Assembly (NCBI RefSeq): GCF_021497885.1
Contig: NZ_CP046523.1
Span: 849,501 to 913,500 of the forward strand
Source: Streptococcus oralis
GTDB taxonomy: Bacteria > Bacillota > Bacilli > Lactobacillales > Streptococcaceae
Reading direction: 5' to 3'
Length of the DNA stretch: 64,000 nt
A program made the translations under genes and the position numbers. The notes beneath the pieces were generated by a model, which worked only from the letters and a program-made list of their open reading frames with translations, ran no database searches and had not been told where the DNA came from. Shown one piece after another: positions 62,926 through 64,000 of this stretch (positions within the stretch are counted from its first letter, which is position 1; each line of letters opens with the position of its first letter).

Positions 62926-64000
62926 ATGAAAATTAATAAAAAATATCTAGCAGGTTCTGCGGCAGCCTTGATTTTAAGTGTTTGTTCTTATGAGTTGGGA
63001 TTGTATCAAGCTAGAATAGTCAAGGAAAATAATCGTGTGTCTTACGTTGATGGAAAACAAGCAGCGCAAAAAACGGAGAATCTAACTCCTGATGAGGTTA
63101 GTAAAAAAGAAGGCATCAATGCCGAACAAATCGTCATCAAGATAACTGATCAAGGTTATGTCACTTCACATGGAGACCACTATCATTATTACAATGGGAA
63201 GGTCCCTTATGATGCTATCATCAGTGAAGAGTTGCTGATGAAGGATCCAAACTACCAGCTCAAGGACGAAGATATTGTCAGTGAAATCAAGGGTGGTTAT
63301 GTAATCAAGGTGGACGAAAAATACTATGTTTACCTTAAGGATGCAGCCCATGCGGATAATGTCCGTACAAAAGAAGAAATCAATCGGCAAAAACAAGAGC
63401 ATAGTCAGCATCGTGAAGGAGGAACTTCAGCAAACGATGGTGCGGTAGCCTTGGCACGTTCACAGGGACGCTACACCACAGATGATGGTTATATCTTTAA
63501 TGCCTCTGATATCATTGAAGATACTGGCGATGCTTATATCGTTCCTCATGGCAACCATTACCATTACATTCCTAAGAGTGAGTTATCAGCCAGCGAATTG
63601 GCTGCCGCAGAAGCCTTTCTATCTGGTAGAAGTGGTCAATCAAACACTGCTACTTATCGCCGTACCAACAACAACAGTACCAGCAGCGATGTAGATAGAT
63701 GGACCCCATCCTATAATAATCACGGCAGTGGCTATACGAACACGAACACAGCTAACAACAGTAGCGACGATAGCCAAGCAAGTCAAAGTGATGAGGATAT
63801 TGATAGCCTTCTGAAACAACTTTATGCCTTGCCACTCAGCCAACGACATGTCGAATCTGATGGCCTTGTTTTTGATCCAGCACAAATTACAAGTCGAACA
63901 GCTAGAGGTGTAGCTGTACCTCATGGCGATCATTACCACTTCATCCCTTACTCTCAAATGTCTGAATCGGAAGAACGAATCGCTCGTATTATTCCTCTAC
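62926..64000 (+). CDS. Histidine-triad (Pht) surface protein, 5' part
   Basis: A zinc-scavenging surface protein cut by the window end; 358 residues are visible. An N-terminal signal-like segment (about 8-25, with a Cys in ILSVCSYE as possible lipid site) is followed by three HxxHxH triads: HGDHYHYY (near 82-89), HGNHYHYI (near 208-215) and HGDHYHFI (near 333-340). The ATG follows AGAAAGAGAG (62911-62920), a modest site. Pneumococcal PhtA, PhtB and PhtD share this start and the position after ptsI; which paralogue this is cannot be decided from the visible part. Zinc-repressed through AdcR. Confidence 0.92.
   Translation, partial: MKINKKYLAGSAAALILSVCSYELGLYQARIVKENNRVSYVDGKQAAQKTENLTPDEVSKKEGINAEQIVIKITDQGYVTSHGDHYHYYNGKVPYDAIISEELLMKDPNYQLKDEDIVSEIKGGYVIKVDEKYYVYLKDAAHADNVRTKEEINRQKQEHSQHREGGTSANDGAVALARSQGRYTTDDGYIFNASDIIEDTGDAYIVPHGNHYHYIPKSELSASELAAAEAFLSGRSGQSNTATYRRTNNNSTSSDVDRWTPSYNNHGSGYTNTNTANNSSDDSQASQSDEDIDSLLKQLYALPLSQRHVESDGLVFDPAQITSRTARGVAVPHGDHYHFIPYSQMSESEERIARIIPL

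Noticed and set aside
63160..63960. Repeated CATCAC/CATTACCAT-type motifs that look like a DNA repeat array
   Set aside because: They encode the separate histidine triads of the Pht protein; spacing is irregular and not CRISPR-like.

Overview
The window reads as chromosome of a mitis-group Streptococcus (S. mitis, S. oralis or S. pneumoniae-like). The evidence is a choline/teichoic acid lic locus (tarI-tarJ-licA-licB-licC), a tagatose-pathway lac operon, nrdHEF, ptsHI, a histidine-triad (Pht) protein gene with an AdcR operator, an exact CiaR box and streptococcal promoter style. A block of nested mobile DNA carrying macrolide and tetracycline resistance occupies the first third.

Layout, left to right. 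(1) 1 to about 2658: right part of an integrative and mobilizable element (IME) with a predicted oriT, a Rep_trans/MOBT-type relaxase, a DUF3173 protein and a tyrosine integrase. It ends inside the oriT of a Tn916-family conjugative transposon; only the right half of the expected Tn916 oriT hairpin remains at the junction. (2) About 2659-20904: right part of a Tn6002-like Tn916 element. orf20 (relaxase) is fused at its 3' end to a remnant of a plasmid omega repressor. It is followed by erm(B) with its leader, an ISL3-family insertion sequence, orf19 to orf13 (conjugation machinery plus ArdA), tet(M) with its leader, a KTR protein, orf9/orf7/orf8 regulators, xis and int. The left end of Tn916 (orf24-orf21) should lie beyond the window, on the far side of the IME. 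(3) 20905-21396: a short chromosomal spacer with a self-contained unit encoding a 16-residue aromatic peptide ending in Trp-Trp-Arg. (4) 21397-33000: permease/DUF1980 pair, tex, sprT-like, PspC, a bacteriocin-associated ABC pair, a BceAB-like ABC pair preceded by a 36-residue peptide gene and an exact BceR-type box, and a VIT-family protein. (5) 33193-37834: efeO-efeB-efeU-tatC-tatA, a heme/iron uptake system with its own Tat translocase. (6) 37937-42386: CiaR box and tarIJ-licABC. (7) 42516-54640: a galactitol-family PTS (probably galactose), an aldose-epimerase-like gene, lacABCD, lacTFEG and divergent lacR. (8) 54646-58373: class Ib ribonucleotide reductase nrdHEF on the minus strand. (9) 58986-60206: an isolated alpha/beta hydrolase. 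(10) 60580-64000: ptsHI, then a zinc-regulated pht gene cut by the window end.

Functionally, the mobile block joins two relaxase systems that use almost the same hairpin loop. The IME has its own oriT and relaxase but no mating-pore genes visible here, so it probably borrows the Tn916 pore while disrupting the Tn916 oriT. The chromosomal part is dominated by sugar uptake (lactose/galactose through the tagatose-6-phosphate route, fed by HPr and enzyme I at the right end), metal acquisition (Efe, Pht) and antimicrobial-peptide transport. No rRNA, tRNA or CRISPR array was recognised. All family names come from motif recognition and memory; no database search was run.
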